From assembly GCF_001424195.1 (NCBI RefSeq), contig NZ_LMOO01000006.1, positions 98,871-162,870 on the forward strand: DNA of 64,000 bases. Reading direction: 5' to 3'. This document shows positions 44,478 through 52,754 of this stretch, piece after piece. Source of the DNA: Cellulomonas sp. Leaf334. Its GTDB lineage: Bacteria; Actinomycetota; Actinomycetes; Actinomycetales; Cellulomonadaceae. Each line of letters begins with the position of its first letter. Within the stretch, counting starts at the first letter, position 1. The translations under genes and the position numbers were made by a program. A model generated the notes under the pieces. That model saw only the letters and a list, made by a program, of their open reading frames with translations. It was not told where the DNA came from and searched no databases.

Positions 44478-46069
44478 CGACGCACCCCGCCGAGACGTTC
44501 GCGCAGGTCTCCGCCGCCCCGACGCGGGCAGGCACGGGAGCGCCGCGCGCCCGCCTGGAGCTCGACGTCGACCAGCTCTTCTCCGGCGCCGACGCGCAGA
44601 CCGGGAACGTCGGACCCGCGCTCGACGAGAAGCTGCGCCAGGCGTACTTCTGGATGGTCAATCACGGCATCATCAGCCCGCACTACGACGTCGAGTTCCA
44701 CGACCCGGACCGTCCGCGCACGCGCTTCCGGCTCGGCGACTCCAAGGCCGAGGTGGACCTGCCCACCGACCAGTCGTACTCGTCGTTCGTCCTGCTCCCG
44801 CTGCTGACGTTCGCCGTGCGCGGTCGCTGCCTGCTCGTCGGCGGTCCCGGGCGCGGCAAGACGGCGAGCGCCGTGCTCATGGGCGTCCTCGCGGGCTACC
44901 CGGTGCGCGAGGTGCGGCGGGCGATGCAGCACGGCCACCCGCAGCTCACGGTCCAGGACATGTTCGGCACACCGCTGCCGAGCGACCTCGTCGCGGCGAA
45001 GAGCCTCGCGGAGATCGACGTCGCCTGGCGGTCGTGGCTGGGGCGCCGCGTGAAGATCGTCGACGAGTACAACCGCATCCCGACGCGCACCCAGTCGGCG
45101 CTGCTGACGGTGCTCGCGGACGGGTACGTCGAGGTCTTCGACCAGGTCTACGAGACGGGCGCCGCGGCCTGGTACCTCACCGCGAACGACGACGCCGGCG
45201 GCGGGACGTTCCAGGTCGTCGACGCGCTGCGCGACCGCATCGACGTCGTCGTGAAGGCCCTGTCGTTCAACTCCCGGTTCGTCGGCGAGCTCGTCGACCG
45301 GGCGGAGCGCCGGCTGCGGCCCGAGGAGCACGTCCCGCCGGCGGTCGTGTTCGACGCCGACGAGCACGACCGGATGCACCGCGAGGTCGTCGCCGTGCCC
45401 GTGCCGCAGCACGTGCGACGCCGGTTGGAGTACTTCGCGTCGCAGCTCGAGCTCGCGGAGCGCGGCGCAGTGCAGCTGGAGTACCGCACCAAGGACACGG
45501 TCCGGCTCGCCGGGGAGGACCCGCACCGGATCCTCGCCCAGGACACCGGCCGTGACCTGCGGGCGGACATCGGTGCGCAGACGCTCAACGGGCTGTCCGT
45601 GCGGGCCCTGCAGTCCCTCGTGCTCTACGCCAAGGCGATGGCGTACTTCCGCGGGCAGCCCGAGGTCGGGCTCGACGACCTGCGCGCGGTCCTGCCGTTC
45701 GTCCTGCACGACAAGCTGCAGCCCGACCTGGCGTCGCCGTCGTTCGAGGACCCGGCCCGCGAGGCGATGCGGATCGACCGCGTCTCGTGGCTGCGGGACC
45801 TGTTCGACAGCGCGTGCGTGCTCTACGACGCGGAGGGGCTGGACACGGACGACCCCGTCGGGGCGGTCCTCACCGAGCTCCACGCCGGGCTCGACGGGCT
45901 GCCGGAGGCGGAGGTGCGTCGCCGCCTCGCCCACATCGAGGGGATCCTCGCAGGCTGGCAGGACACCACCAAGCTGCACGGCAGCCTCTATGAGGACGCC
46001 CTCGCCCTGAAGTACGCCCACCAGCGGTACTCCGGCTACCTCGCGTGGCTGCGCTGGAGCGGCGCGTGA
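44474..46069 (+). CDS. MoxR-family AAA+ ATPase
   Basis: A 531-residue ATPase. Walker A is GGPGRGKT (123-130), Walker B is VKIVDE (193-198) and sensor 1 is in LTANDD (235-240). The sequence RIPTRTQSALLTVLADGYVEVFD is typical of the MoxR/RavA group. The N-terminal 100 residues and a C-terminal extension of about 200 residues are longer than in minimal MoxR. MoxR ATPases usually act with vWA-domain proteins as chaperones for cofactor insertion or complex assembly, and a vWA protein is two genes downstream. GTG 44474 overlaps the NadR-like stop. Confidence 0.9.
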   Translation: MTTHPAETFAQVSAAPTRAGTGAPRARLELDVDQLFSGADAQTGNVGPALDEKLRQAYFWMVNHGIISPHYDVEFHDPDRPRTRFRLGDSKAEVDLPTDQSYSSFVLLPLLTFAVRGRCLLVGGPGRGKTASAVLMGVLAGYPVREVRRAMQHGHPQLTVQDMFGTPLPSDLVAAKSLAEIDVAWRSWLGRRVKIVDEYNRIPTRTQSALLTVLADGYVEVFDQVYETGAAAWYLTANDDAGGGTFQVVDALRDRIDVVVKALSFNSRFVGELVDRAERRLRPEEHVPPAVVFDADEHDRMHREVVAVPVPQHVRRRLEYFASQLELAERGAVQLEYRTKDTVRLAGEDPHRILAQDTGRDLRADIGAQTLNGLSVRALQSLVLYAKAMAYFRGQPEVGLDDLRAVLPFVLHDKLQPDLASPSFEDPAREAMRIDRVSWLRDLFDSACVLYDAEGLDTDDPVGAVLTELHAGLDGLPEAEVRRRLAHIEGILAGWQDTTKLHGSLYEDALALKYAHQRYSGYLAWLRWSGA

Positions 46070-47010
46070 CAGCGGTGCTCGACCGGGCGACCGCGTTCGG
46101 CCGCTTCGTGGCGCTGGACCGCGCGTTCGTCGACGACGCGCTCGGCGCAGCCGTCGCACGCTGCGGCGACCCGGAGGTCGTGCGCGCCTCCGTCGTGGAC
46201 GTGGCGACCGTCGTCGACGGGCTGGCCGACGACGGCGACCTCGACCCGCAGGTCGGACGCGCACTGCTGACGGCAACGACCGACCTCGCCGCGCGCGGCC
46301 GGTGGCGCGCCGGCACCGCGGAGCGTGCAGCCGTCCTGGAGGTCGTGCCCCGCGCGGCCGCGCTCGTCCGCGCGAGACCCGACGTGGTCGTGCCGCTCCT
46401 CGTCGCGTCCGCCCGCACCGTCGAGCGCAGCGCCGACCGCACCCTCCTCGCGGGTCTGCTCGCCGCCGCACCGCCCACCGACGACGTCGACGAGCTGCGG
46501 ACGACCGTCCTCGTCGCGACCTGGCGTGCCGGGGCCGTCCGCTTCCGCTCCGCCGCGCTCGCGGCCGCTGCCCGGCTCCCCGCACCGCTCGCCGTCGCCG
46601 CCCTCGGGCTGCCGCCGGGCACCTCGCCCGACGCCGCGGTCGCCGCGCACACCGCGGACCCGTGGTGGTGGCCGGGACGCGAGCAGACCGCGGGGGTGCT
46701 GCGGCGCGTCGGCGGCTTCCGCGGGTTCGGCGGTCCCTGGCTCGCCGTGCCGCGCGTCTCGTCCGGTGCCCCCTGGGGCTGTCACGTGCGGGCCGACGAC
46801 GAGTGCTGGGCGGTGCTGGCCGACCTGCACGGCAGCGCCGTCGTGCGGCTCGACTCGACCGACGTGCCCGAGCGCGCTGCGGCACGGAGGCTTCCCGTCC
46901 CGTGGGACGACGAGGTCACGGGGTGGTCCGCGGCCGGAGGTGATCCGCGGGTCGTGGTCGTCAGCCGTCGGCACTCGTACTGGGTCGACGTGGTGCGGGT
47001 CGCGTCGTGA
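46066..47010 (+). CDS. Unknown protein between MoxR and vWA genes
   Basis: A 314-residue protein, Ala/Val/Arg-rich and probably helical over the first 200 residues, with a Trp/Gly-rich beta-like C-terminal part (TADPWWWPGRE, GGFRGFGGPWLAVPRV, ECWAVLADLHGSAVVRL). No family was recognised. Position alone recalls the third component of MoxR-vWA ternary systems, which is often a beta-propeller-like protein, but I cannot show homology. It has no signal peptide or membrane segment. GTG 46066 and the stop at 47010 both overlap neighbours by 4 bases. Confidence 0.8.
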   Translation: MTAVLDRATAFGRFVALDRAFVDDALGAAVARCGDPEVVRASVVDVATVVDGLADDGDLDPQVGRALLTATTDLAARGRWRAGTAERAAVLEVVPRAAALVRARPDVVVPLLVASARTVERSADRTLLAGLLAAAPPTDDVDELRTTVLVATWRAGAVRFRSAALAAAARLPAPLAVAALGLPPGTSPDAAVAAHTADPWWWPGREQTAGVLRRVGGFRGFGGPWLAVPRVSSGAPWGCHVRADDECWAVLADLHGSAVVRLDSTDVPERAAARRLPVPWDDEVTGWSAAGGDPRVVVVSRRHSYWVDVVRVAS

Positions 47011-48725
47011 CGCCCCTCGCGGACCTCGAGCGGCGCTGGCGCGAGACCTGGCCCGCCGCGCTCGCCACCTGGGGCCGCACCTCGCGCCTGCACGCCCCGG
47101 TGCTGCACACCGAACCCTGCGGCATGCCGTCGTGGGCGTGGTACTCGCTCGACGACGTCGAGGTGCACGTCGACCTGACGGTGGTGCGGGAGCGGCACGT
47201 CGAGGAGCACGCGCTCGCGGTCCTCGCCCACGAGATCGGCCACCACCTGCTGGCGCCGGTGGACCTGGCGACGCACGTGCGCATCGCCGCGCGCATCCAG
47301 ATCGGTCTCGTCGACCTCGACCACCTGGTCGGCCTCGTCTCCAACCTCTGGTGCGACCTGCTGATCAACGACCGGCTGCAGCGCCAGCTCGGGGTGGACC
47401 GTGCGGCGCTGTCCGCGGCGGTCGGGCCGCCCGACCCGGACGACACCCTCATGCTCCTGGTCCTGCGCACGAACGAGATCCTCTGGGGGCTGCCGCGCGG
47501 CACCCTCGTCGGCGACAACGCCACGCTCGACGACCAGGCGATGCTCTGCTCCCGGCTCGTGCGGGCCTACACCCGCGACCCGGTCGGCGGTGCCGCGGGG
47601 TTCGCGCTGCTCGTGCGGTCCACGATCCCCGTCGAGAAGCTGCGGGCGGAGCGGCCGCGGCCGGTCGTCGCGTGCGGTGGCCCCGCGGGCGGCGACGGGT
47701 CGGTGCCGTTCGGCGTCGCCACGGACCCGACCCTGGGTGCACCCGCGATCCATCCGTCCCGGGACCCGCGGGTCGTCGGTGCCGCGCTCGTCGAGGAGAC
47801 CACCCCGGACCCGGCCCCCGGGGTGGCCACGGGGAACGCCCTGATGCCGGGGGCGCTGCACTCTGTGCTCCAGTCGCTCGGCTTCGCGACCACCGCGGAG
47901 CAGGTCGCCGTCAGCTGGTACCGGGAGCACGCGGCCCGCCACCTGGTGCCGTTCCCGAGCCGGCCACGGCCGAGGCGGTCCGACGAGCTGCTCGCCGGGC
48001 TCGAGCCGTGGGAGGTCGGAGACGACCTGTCCACCGTCGACTGGACCGGCACGATGGCGGCGTCGCCGGTCGTGGTGCCCGGGATGACGACCGTGCGTCG
48101 TGCGTACCTGGACGACCCGGAGGAGTCCGTCGAGGTCCGCCCGGTCGACCTCGACCTGTACCTGGACTCGTCGGGCTCGATGCCCGACCCGCGCCGGACG
48201 CGCGCGCCCATCGCGCTGGCGGGCGCGATCCTCGCCCTCTCGGCGTTGCGCGCCGGTGCACGGGTGCAGGCCACCACGTGGAGCGGCCCCGGCCAGGTGG
48301 CGGGGACGGACGGCTTCACGCGCGACGCGGACGCGGTGCTGCGGGCCGTCGTCGCGTACTTCGGCGGGTCCACGGCCTTCCCGCTCGACCTGCTGCGCCG
48401 GACCCACCTCGGCGACCCCGCCACGGGCGACGCACCCACGCGGCGCGGCCCGACCCACATCGCCGTCATCTCGGACGACGGCATCTCGACGATGTTCCAG
48501 CAGTACGGGCAGCCCGCCGACCCGACGGCCGGGGACGCCCTGCGCGCGGCGGACGGCGGCGGCACGCTGGCGCTCCAGGTCAGCCCCGAGTGGGCGGCAG
48601 GATTCGAGGACCTGGCCGACGGCTACGCCGTGCACAGCGTGGTCACCGAGGAGGACCTGATGACGTTCGTGCGCCGGATGGCCGCGAGCACCTGGGGTGG
48701 TGACCGTGGATCGTCGACCCGATGA
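47007..48725 (+). CDS. Putative HEXXH metallopeptidase fused to a vWA domain
   Basis: A 572-residue cytoplasmic protein. The N-terminal domain carries LAHEIGHHLLAP (His75, Glu76, His79) and then NLWCDLLINDRLQ (113-125), where an acidic residue could be the third zinc ligand. This layout resembles DUF2201/COG3864-type predicted metal-dependent peptidases that end in a vWA-like domain. The C-terminal vWA domain has an intact MIDAS motif DSSGS (387-391), a Thr in GGSTAFP (near 455) and the later ISDDG. It is the probable partner of the MoxR ATPase. GTG 47007 overlaps the upstream stop. Confidence 0.86.
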   Translation: MTPLADLERRWRETWPAALATWGRTSRLHAPVLHTEPCGMPSWAWYSLDDVEVHVDLTVVRERHVEEHALAVLAHEIGHHLLAPVDLATHVRIAARIQIGLVDLDHLVGLVSNLWCDLLINDRLQRQLGVDRAALSAAVGPPDPDDTLMLLVLRTNEILWGLPRGTLVGDNATLDDQAMLCSRLVRAYTRDPVGGAAGFALLVRSTIPVEKLRAERPRPVVACGGPAGGDGSVPFGVATDPTLGAPAIHPSRDPRVVGAALVEETTPDPAPGVATGNALMPGALHSVLQSLGFATTAEQVAVSWYREHAARHLVPFPSRPRPRRSDELLAGLEPWEVGDDLSTVDWTGTMAASPVVVPGMTTVRRAYLDDPEESVEVRPVDLDLYLDSSGSMPDPRRTRAPIALAGAILALSALRAGARVQATTWSGPGQVAGTDGFTRDADAVLRAVVAYFGGSTAFPLDLLRRTHLGDPATGDAPTRRGPTHIAVISDDGISTMFQQYGQPADPTAGDALRAADGGGTLALQVSPEWAAGFEDLADGYAVHSVVTEEDLMTFVRRMAASTWGGDRGSSTR

Positions 48726-49335
48726 CCTGGAGCGGGTGCGCGGCGGTGAGCCCGACGGGCCGGCGCTGGCCACCCTCGTGCACCGCCTGGCGCTCGCGCC
48801 GCCCGACCTCGTCGAGCCGACCGTGAGCGCGTCCGCGCTGGTCGCGGACGTCGCCGTGTCCCTCGACGGCACCGTCCTCGACCGGCGGGTGCTGCGTGCG
48901 CTCGACACGGACCTGAAGACTGCCCACCGGGCGCCGCTGGTGGGACTGGTCTGCTGGCTGGTGCTCGACCCGGCGGTGCACGAGGCGCCCGGGGTCCGAG
49001 CGGCGGCAGCGGGTGCCGGCGGGCGAACGGGCTGGTTCCTGCGCGTCGTCGAGGGTGTGCAGCGCGTCCTGGCCGGGCAGCGTCCCGACCGCGAGTGGGT
49101 GCAGGACGACGTCGCGCGCGAGGAGCTGGCCCGAGCGTTCTGCCGCCTCGGTGGGGTGCTGCCCGCGGGTGAGCGCGCCGAGACGGCCGACGACCGCTGG
49201 CTCGCGGTCAGCTCGGCCTACCAGCGCAAGGTCGCGCAGTCGATGGCCGTCGAGGTCGCACGCGCCGAGGAGCTCGCTCGGGCGCTCGCGGAGCAGCGGG
49301 CGAAGGAGGCGGCGGCGCAGTATGCGAACTACTGA
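48697..49335 (+). CDS. Unknown helical protein in the MoxR-vWA operon
   Basis: A 212-residue acidic and Ala-rich protein, probably all alpha. It ends in a long Ala/Glu/Arg-rich helix (VARAEELARALAEQRAKEAAAQY) that could form a coiled coil. No family was recognised. The start is ambiguous: GTG 48697, 48700 and 48706 are all in frame, and GGGGTGG at 48694-48700 favours 48706. Any of these overlaps the vWA gene, and the stop overlaps the next gene by 14 bases. Confidence 0.72.
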   Translation: MVTVDRRPDDLERVRGGEPDGPALATLVHRLALAPPDLVEPTVSASALVADVAVSLDGTVLDRRVLRALDTDLKTAHRAPLVGLVCWLVLDPAVHEAPGVRAAAAGAGGRTGWFLRVVEGVQRVLAGQRPDREWVQDDVAREELARAFCRLGGVLPAGERAETADDRWLAVSSAYQRKVAQSMAVEVARAEELARALAEQRAKEAAAQYANY

Positions 49336-50776
49336 CGGGACGGCGCCGGTCCCGGACCCGGCGCTCGGCGAGTACGCGGCGATGGGTTCGGTGGCGCTGA
49401 CGGACGCGGAACGCTGGCCGACGCTCGACCGCGACGGTCTGGCCCGCGTCGACGCCTGGCGAGGACGCCCCGATGCCCCCGCCTGGGTGCACGCGACGGG
49501 AGATCGTCTCGACGCCGCCGACCTGGCGGTGCTCGAGCGGACGCGCGCCAGGCTCGCCCAGCAGGCCACGCCGACCGTCGAGCCGGCCTGGGTCGCCGAG
49601 CTGGTCGCCCGCGTCCACGCCGACGTCCCGCGTTGGAGACGCGCCGCGCGCGAGGGGCGCAGCGGCCCCACGACGCCGCTGCAGGACCTGCCGACGACGA
49701 CCCGCGCCGACCTCACGGACGCTGCGGCACACGTGCCGCTCGACGTGCCCCTGGACCGCGTCCTGGAGGGCAGCAGCTCGGGCCACACCGGCGCCGCGCT
49801 GAACGTGCCGCTGCACCCGGTGTCGGTGGCCGCGGACCTGGTCCTGCTCCAGCACCTGGTGGCCTCGACGGGTGCCGACTGGCCGCCGGACCCGGACCGT
49901 CTCGGCCTGGTGAACCTGGTCGACCAGCGGGCGTCGTTCACGTACGTGTCGGCGATGACCGCGTTCGGTGGGCCGTCCGACGCACCCGTCCCGGTGATGG
50001 CCCGGGTCAACCTGGACCCGTCGGTGTGGCGGTCGGCCGGTGACCGCGAGCGGTTCCTGGCGGCGGCCGACCCGCAGGTGATCAGCACGTCGACGCTCCC
50101 GCTGCTGCAGCTGCTCGACCTGGCGCGCGACGGGCTGGACCTGCACCCGGTGGCGGTCGTGAACGGGGCGACGGACCTGCCGCCGGCCGTGCGCGACGCC
50201 GTGGCGGCCAGGTGGGGCTGCCCGGTGGTCGACCTGTACGGGCTGCGCGAGACGGGACCGATCGCGGCGTCGACCGATGGGCACGGGCACGTCGTCGTGC
50301 CGCGCCGGGTGTGGGTCGAGATCCTCGACGACCAGGGCCGGTCCGTGCCGGACGGCGAGCGCGGCGAGGTCGTCGTGACCGTCGACGAGAACCCCTACCT
50401 GCCGCTCCTGCGCTACCGCACCGGTGACACGGCTGCGCTGGTCCGGGACCACCGCGGCACGGTGCTCGTCGGGCTGCAGGGCCGGGCGCCCGTGCGCTTC
50501 CTCGCGGCCGACGGGTCGTGGCACTCGTCGATCGACGCGACCCAGCTGCTCCAGGCGTACGGCCTGGCCGGGTGGGAGCTGGTCCAGGCGGCCGACGGAG
50601 TTGTCCGGCTGACCGCGCTGCCTCTGGTGGGCGTGACCGTCGACCCGGCGGCTGCAGGTGACGCGATCGCTCGCTGGCTCGACCGTCCGGTCCGGGTCGA
50701 GGTCGTCACCGACCCGTCGACGCTCGGCCCGGGCAAGCCACGCCGCTTCCGTTCGGATGCTCAGGAGGACTCGTGA
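49322..50776 (+). CDS. PaaK/phenylacetate-CoA ligase-like adenylate-forming enzyme
   Basis: A 484-residue protein of the PaaK/CapK branch of adenylate-forming enzymes. Later motifs are clear: VVDLYGLRETGPIA, LPLLRYRTGDTAALV and a C-terminal lysine in GPGKPRRFRSD. The phosphate loop reads EGSSSGHTGAAL, a diverged form of the usual SSGTTGxP. It may activate a carboxylic acid to an adenylate or CoA ester, but no substrate can be named. ATG 49322 overlaps the previous gene by 14 bases, and the stop overlaps the GH9 gene by 4. Confidence 0.82.
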   Translation: MRTTDGTAPVPDPALGEYAAMGSVALTDAERWPTLDRDGLARVDAWRGRPDAPAWVHATGDRLDAADLAVLERTRARLAQQATPTVEPAWVAELVARVHADVPRWRRAAREGRSGPTTPLQDLPTTTRADLTDAAAHVPLDVPLDRVLEGSSSGHTGAALNVPLHPVSVAADLVLLQHLVASTGADWPPDPDRLGLVNLVDQRASFTYVSAMTAFGGPSDAPVPVMARVNLDPSVWRSAGDRERFLAAADPQVISTSTLPLLQLLDLARDGLDLHPVAVVNGATDLPPAVRDAVAARWGCPVVDLYGLRETGPIAASTDGHGHVVVPRRVWVEILDDQGRSVPDGERGEVVVTVDENPYLPLLRYRTGDTAALVRDHRGTVLVGLQGRAPVRFLAADGSWHSSIDATQLLQAYGLAGWELVQAADGVVRLTALPLVGVTVDPAAAGDAIARWLDRPVRVEVVTDPSTLGPGKPRRFRSDAQEDS

Positions 50777-52509
50777 CAGACGTGCCGCGGATGCGGGTCA
50801 ACCAGGTCGGCTACCTGCCCGACGGCCCCAAGGCCGCCACGCTGGTGACCGACGCGACCGACCCGGTGCCGTGGCGGCTCCGGCGCGACGGCGTCGTCGT
50901 GGCGGAGGGCGAGTCGCAGCCACGCGGCCACGACCCGTCGGCCGGGCTGGACGTGCACGTGGTCAGGTTCGACGCGGTGCGGGAGGCCGGCTGCTTCGTC
51001 CTGGAGGCCGACGGCGCGACGTCCGACCCGTTCGCCATCGACGAGGGCCTCTACGACGACCTGCGCGGGGACTCCCTCGTCGTGTTCTACGGCCAGCGCA
51101 GCGGCATCGCGATCGACGAGGCACTCCTCGGCCCCGGCTACGGGCGGGCCGCGGGTCACGTCGACGTCGCTCCCAACCGTGGCGACGGCGCGGTCCCGTG
51201 CCTGCCGGCGGGTCACGCGACGACCGCGGACGGCGTCGACCTGTACGACGGCTGGACCGGCGGGTACGCCCTCGACGTGACGGGTGGCTGGTACGACGCG
51301 GGCGACCAGGGCAAGTACGTCGTCAACGGCGGCATCGCCGTCGCGCAGCTCCTCGGCCTGTACGAGCGCGCGCTGCGGGCGGGGACCGCGGACGCGCTGG
51401 GCGACGGCTCCCTGCGCGTGCCCGAACGCGGGAACGGCGTGCCCGACGTGCTCGACGAGGCGCGCTGGGAGCTGGACTGGATGCTCCGGATGCGCGTCCC
51501 GGCGGGGGAGCGGTACGCGGGCCTGGTGCACCACAAGGTGTCCGACGAGCGCTGGGTCGGGCTTCCGATGCTGCCCGCCGACGACCCGCAGCCGCGGTAC
51601 CTGCACCGGCCGTCGACGGCGGCGACGCTCAACCTCGCGGCCGTCGCCGCGCAGGGCGCCCGGGTGCTCGCACCGCACGACGAGGCGTTCGCGACGCTCC
51701 TGCGCACCGCGGCCCGGGACGCGTACGACGCTGCCCAGGAGCACCCCGTGCTGCTCGCGCCCGACACGAACGTCCTCGCGAACGCCGGGTCTGGCCCCTA
51801 CGACGACGCCGACCTCGACGACGACTTCCTGTGGGCGGCCACGGAGCTCTACCTGACGACGGGCGACGAGCGGTACGCCGCCGACCTGCGGGCGAACCCC
51901 TACGCCCCCGTGTTCCGGCCCGAAGGCTTCGACTGGAACCACGTCGCGGCCTGGTCGCGCCTCCAGCTGGCCACGGTCGCGAGCCCGCTGCCGGAGCGTG
52001 ACGCCGTCCGGGCGTCGGTCGTGCAGGCTGCCGACGCGCTCGTCGACCAGCAGGCCACGCAGCCCTTCGGCCACCCGTACGTGCCGACGACCGGCCGCTA
52101 CGACTGGGGCTCCAACGGCCTGCTCCTCAACAACCTCGCGGTGCTCGCGGCGGCGCACGAGATCACGGGCGACCCGACCTACCGGGACGCCGTCCTCGAG
52201 GGCGTCGACTACCTGTTCGGCCGCAACGCCCTCGGCGTCTCCTACGTCACCGGGTACGGCACGCGCGACGTCCGCAACCAGCACAGCCGCTGGTACTCCC
52301 ACCAGCTCGACCCGGCCCTCCCGCACCCGCCGCGCGGCACGGTCTCGGGCGGCCCGAACTCGGACTGCCCGGACCCCGTCTCGGCGGCGCTCGCAGGCAG
52401 TCCGGCGCAGCGCTGCTTCGTCGACGACATCGGCGCGTACGGCGTGAACGAGATGACGATCAACTGGAACTCCGCCCTCGCGTGGGTCGCGTCGTACCTC
52501 GGCGGGTAA
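50773..52509 (+). CDS. Glycoside hydrolase family 9 enzyme, no signal peptide
   Basis: A 578-residue GH9 protein. The N-terminal Ig-like domain (about 5-95, RVNQVGYLPDGPKAATLV) is followed by the (alpha/alpha)6 catalytic barrel. The nucleophilic-water aspartates are in GGWYDAGDQGKY (Asp175 and Asp178) and the acid is Glu560 in GVNEMTINWNSALAW. There is no signal peptide and no carbohydrate-binding module, so it should act inside the cell on cellodextrins or related oligosaccharides rather than on cellulose. GTG 50773 overlaps the adenylate-forming enzyme gene by 4 bases, which makes it the last gene of the overlapping run. Confidence 0.92.
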   Translation: MTDVPRMRVNQVGYLPDGPKAATLVTDATDPVPWRLRRDGVVVAEGESQPRGHDPSAGLDVHVVRFDAVREAGCFVLEADGATSDPFAIDEGLYDDLRGDSLVVFYGQRSGIAIDEALLGPGYGRAAGHVDVAPNRGDGAVPCLPAGHATTADGVDLYDGWTGGYALDVTGGWYDAGDQGKYVVNGGIAVAQLLGLYERALRAGTADALGDGSLRVPERGNGVPDVLDEARWELDWMLRMRVPAGERYAGLVHHKVSDERWVGLPMLPADDPQPRYLHRPSTAATLNLAAVAAQGARVLAPHDEAFATLLRTAARDAYDAAQEHPVLLAPDTNVLANAGSGPYDDADLDDDFLWAATELYLTTGDERYAADLRANPYAPVFRPEGFDWNHVAAWSRLQLATVASPLPERDAVRASVVQAADALVDQQATQPFGHPYVPTTGRYDWGSNGLLLNNLAVLAAAHEITGDPTYRDAVLEGVDYLFGRNALGVSYVTGYGTRDVRNQHSRWYSHQLDPALPHPPRGTVSGGPNSDCPDPVSAALAGSPAQRCFVDDIGAYGVNEMTINWNSALAWVASYLGG

Positions 52510-52539
52510 ATCGTCTGGACGTCCGGGTATCCTGGGCGG

Positions 52540-52735
52540 CACAGGCGTCGACCCGGCCATCACCGGTGAGCCTCCGGAAGAACAGGTCTCGCGAGAGGCC
52601 CCAGTAGAACCGGACGGGGCAGGCCCGTCACAGCCGCTGAGAGTGGTCGACGACCCCCCGGGGACGCCGGCAAGCGAGGTGGTACCGCGGTCGTCCCCGT
52701 CCCGGGGGTGGTCGTCCTCGCGGCCGTGAGCGAGA
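52540..52735 (+). promoter_or_regulatory. T-box riboswitch upstream of ileS (ultrashort stem I, translational type)
   Basis: The leader has the T-box sequence AGGTGGTACCGCGG (52677-52690), whose UGGU part would pair with the ACCA end of uncharged tRNA-Ile. An ATC isoleucine specifier lies at 52559-52561, in the short stem-loop CCGGCCATCACCGG. This matches the actinobacterial ileS T-box class with a reduced stem I, which controls translation. No terminator is seen. A TCCTC segment near 52715 could mask AGGAGA at 52742-52747. A possible -10 element TATCCT is at 52528-52533. Confidence 0.93.
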
Positions 52736-52754
52736 TCGACCAGGAGAACCGACG

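Noticed and set aside
46066..47010. Calling the 314-residue protein a beta-propeller bpX component
   Set aside because: Position between MoxR and vWA genes fits, but no propeller repeats can be seen and no profile search could be run.
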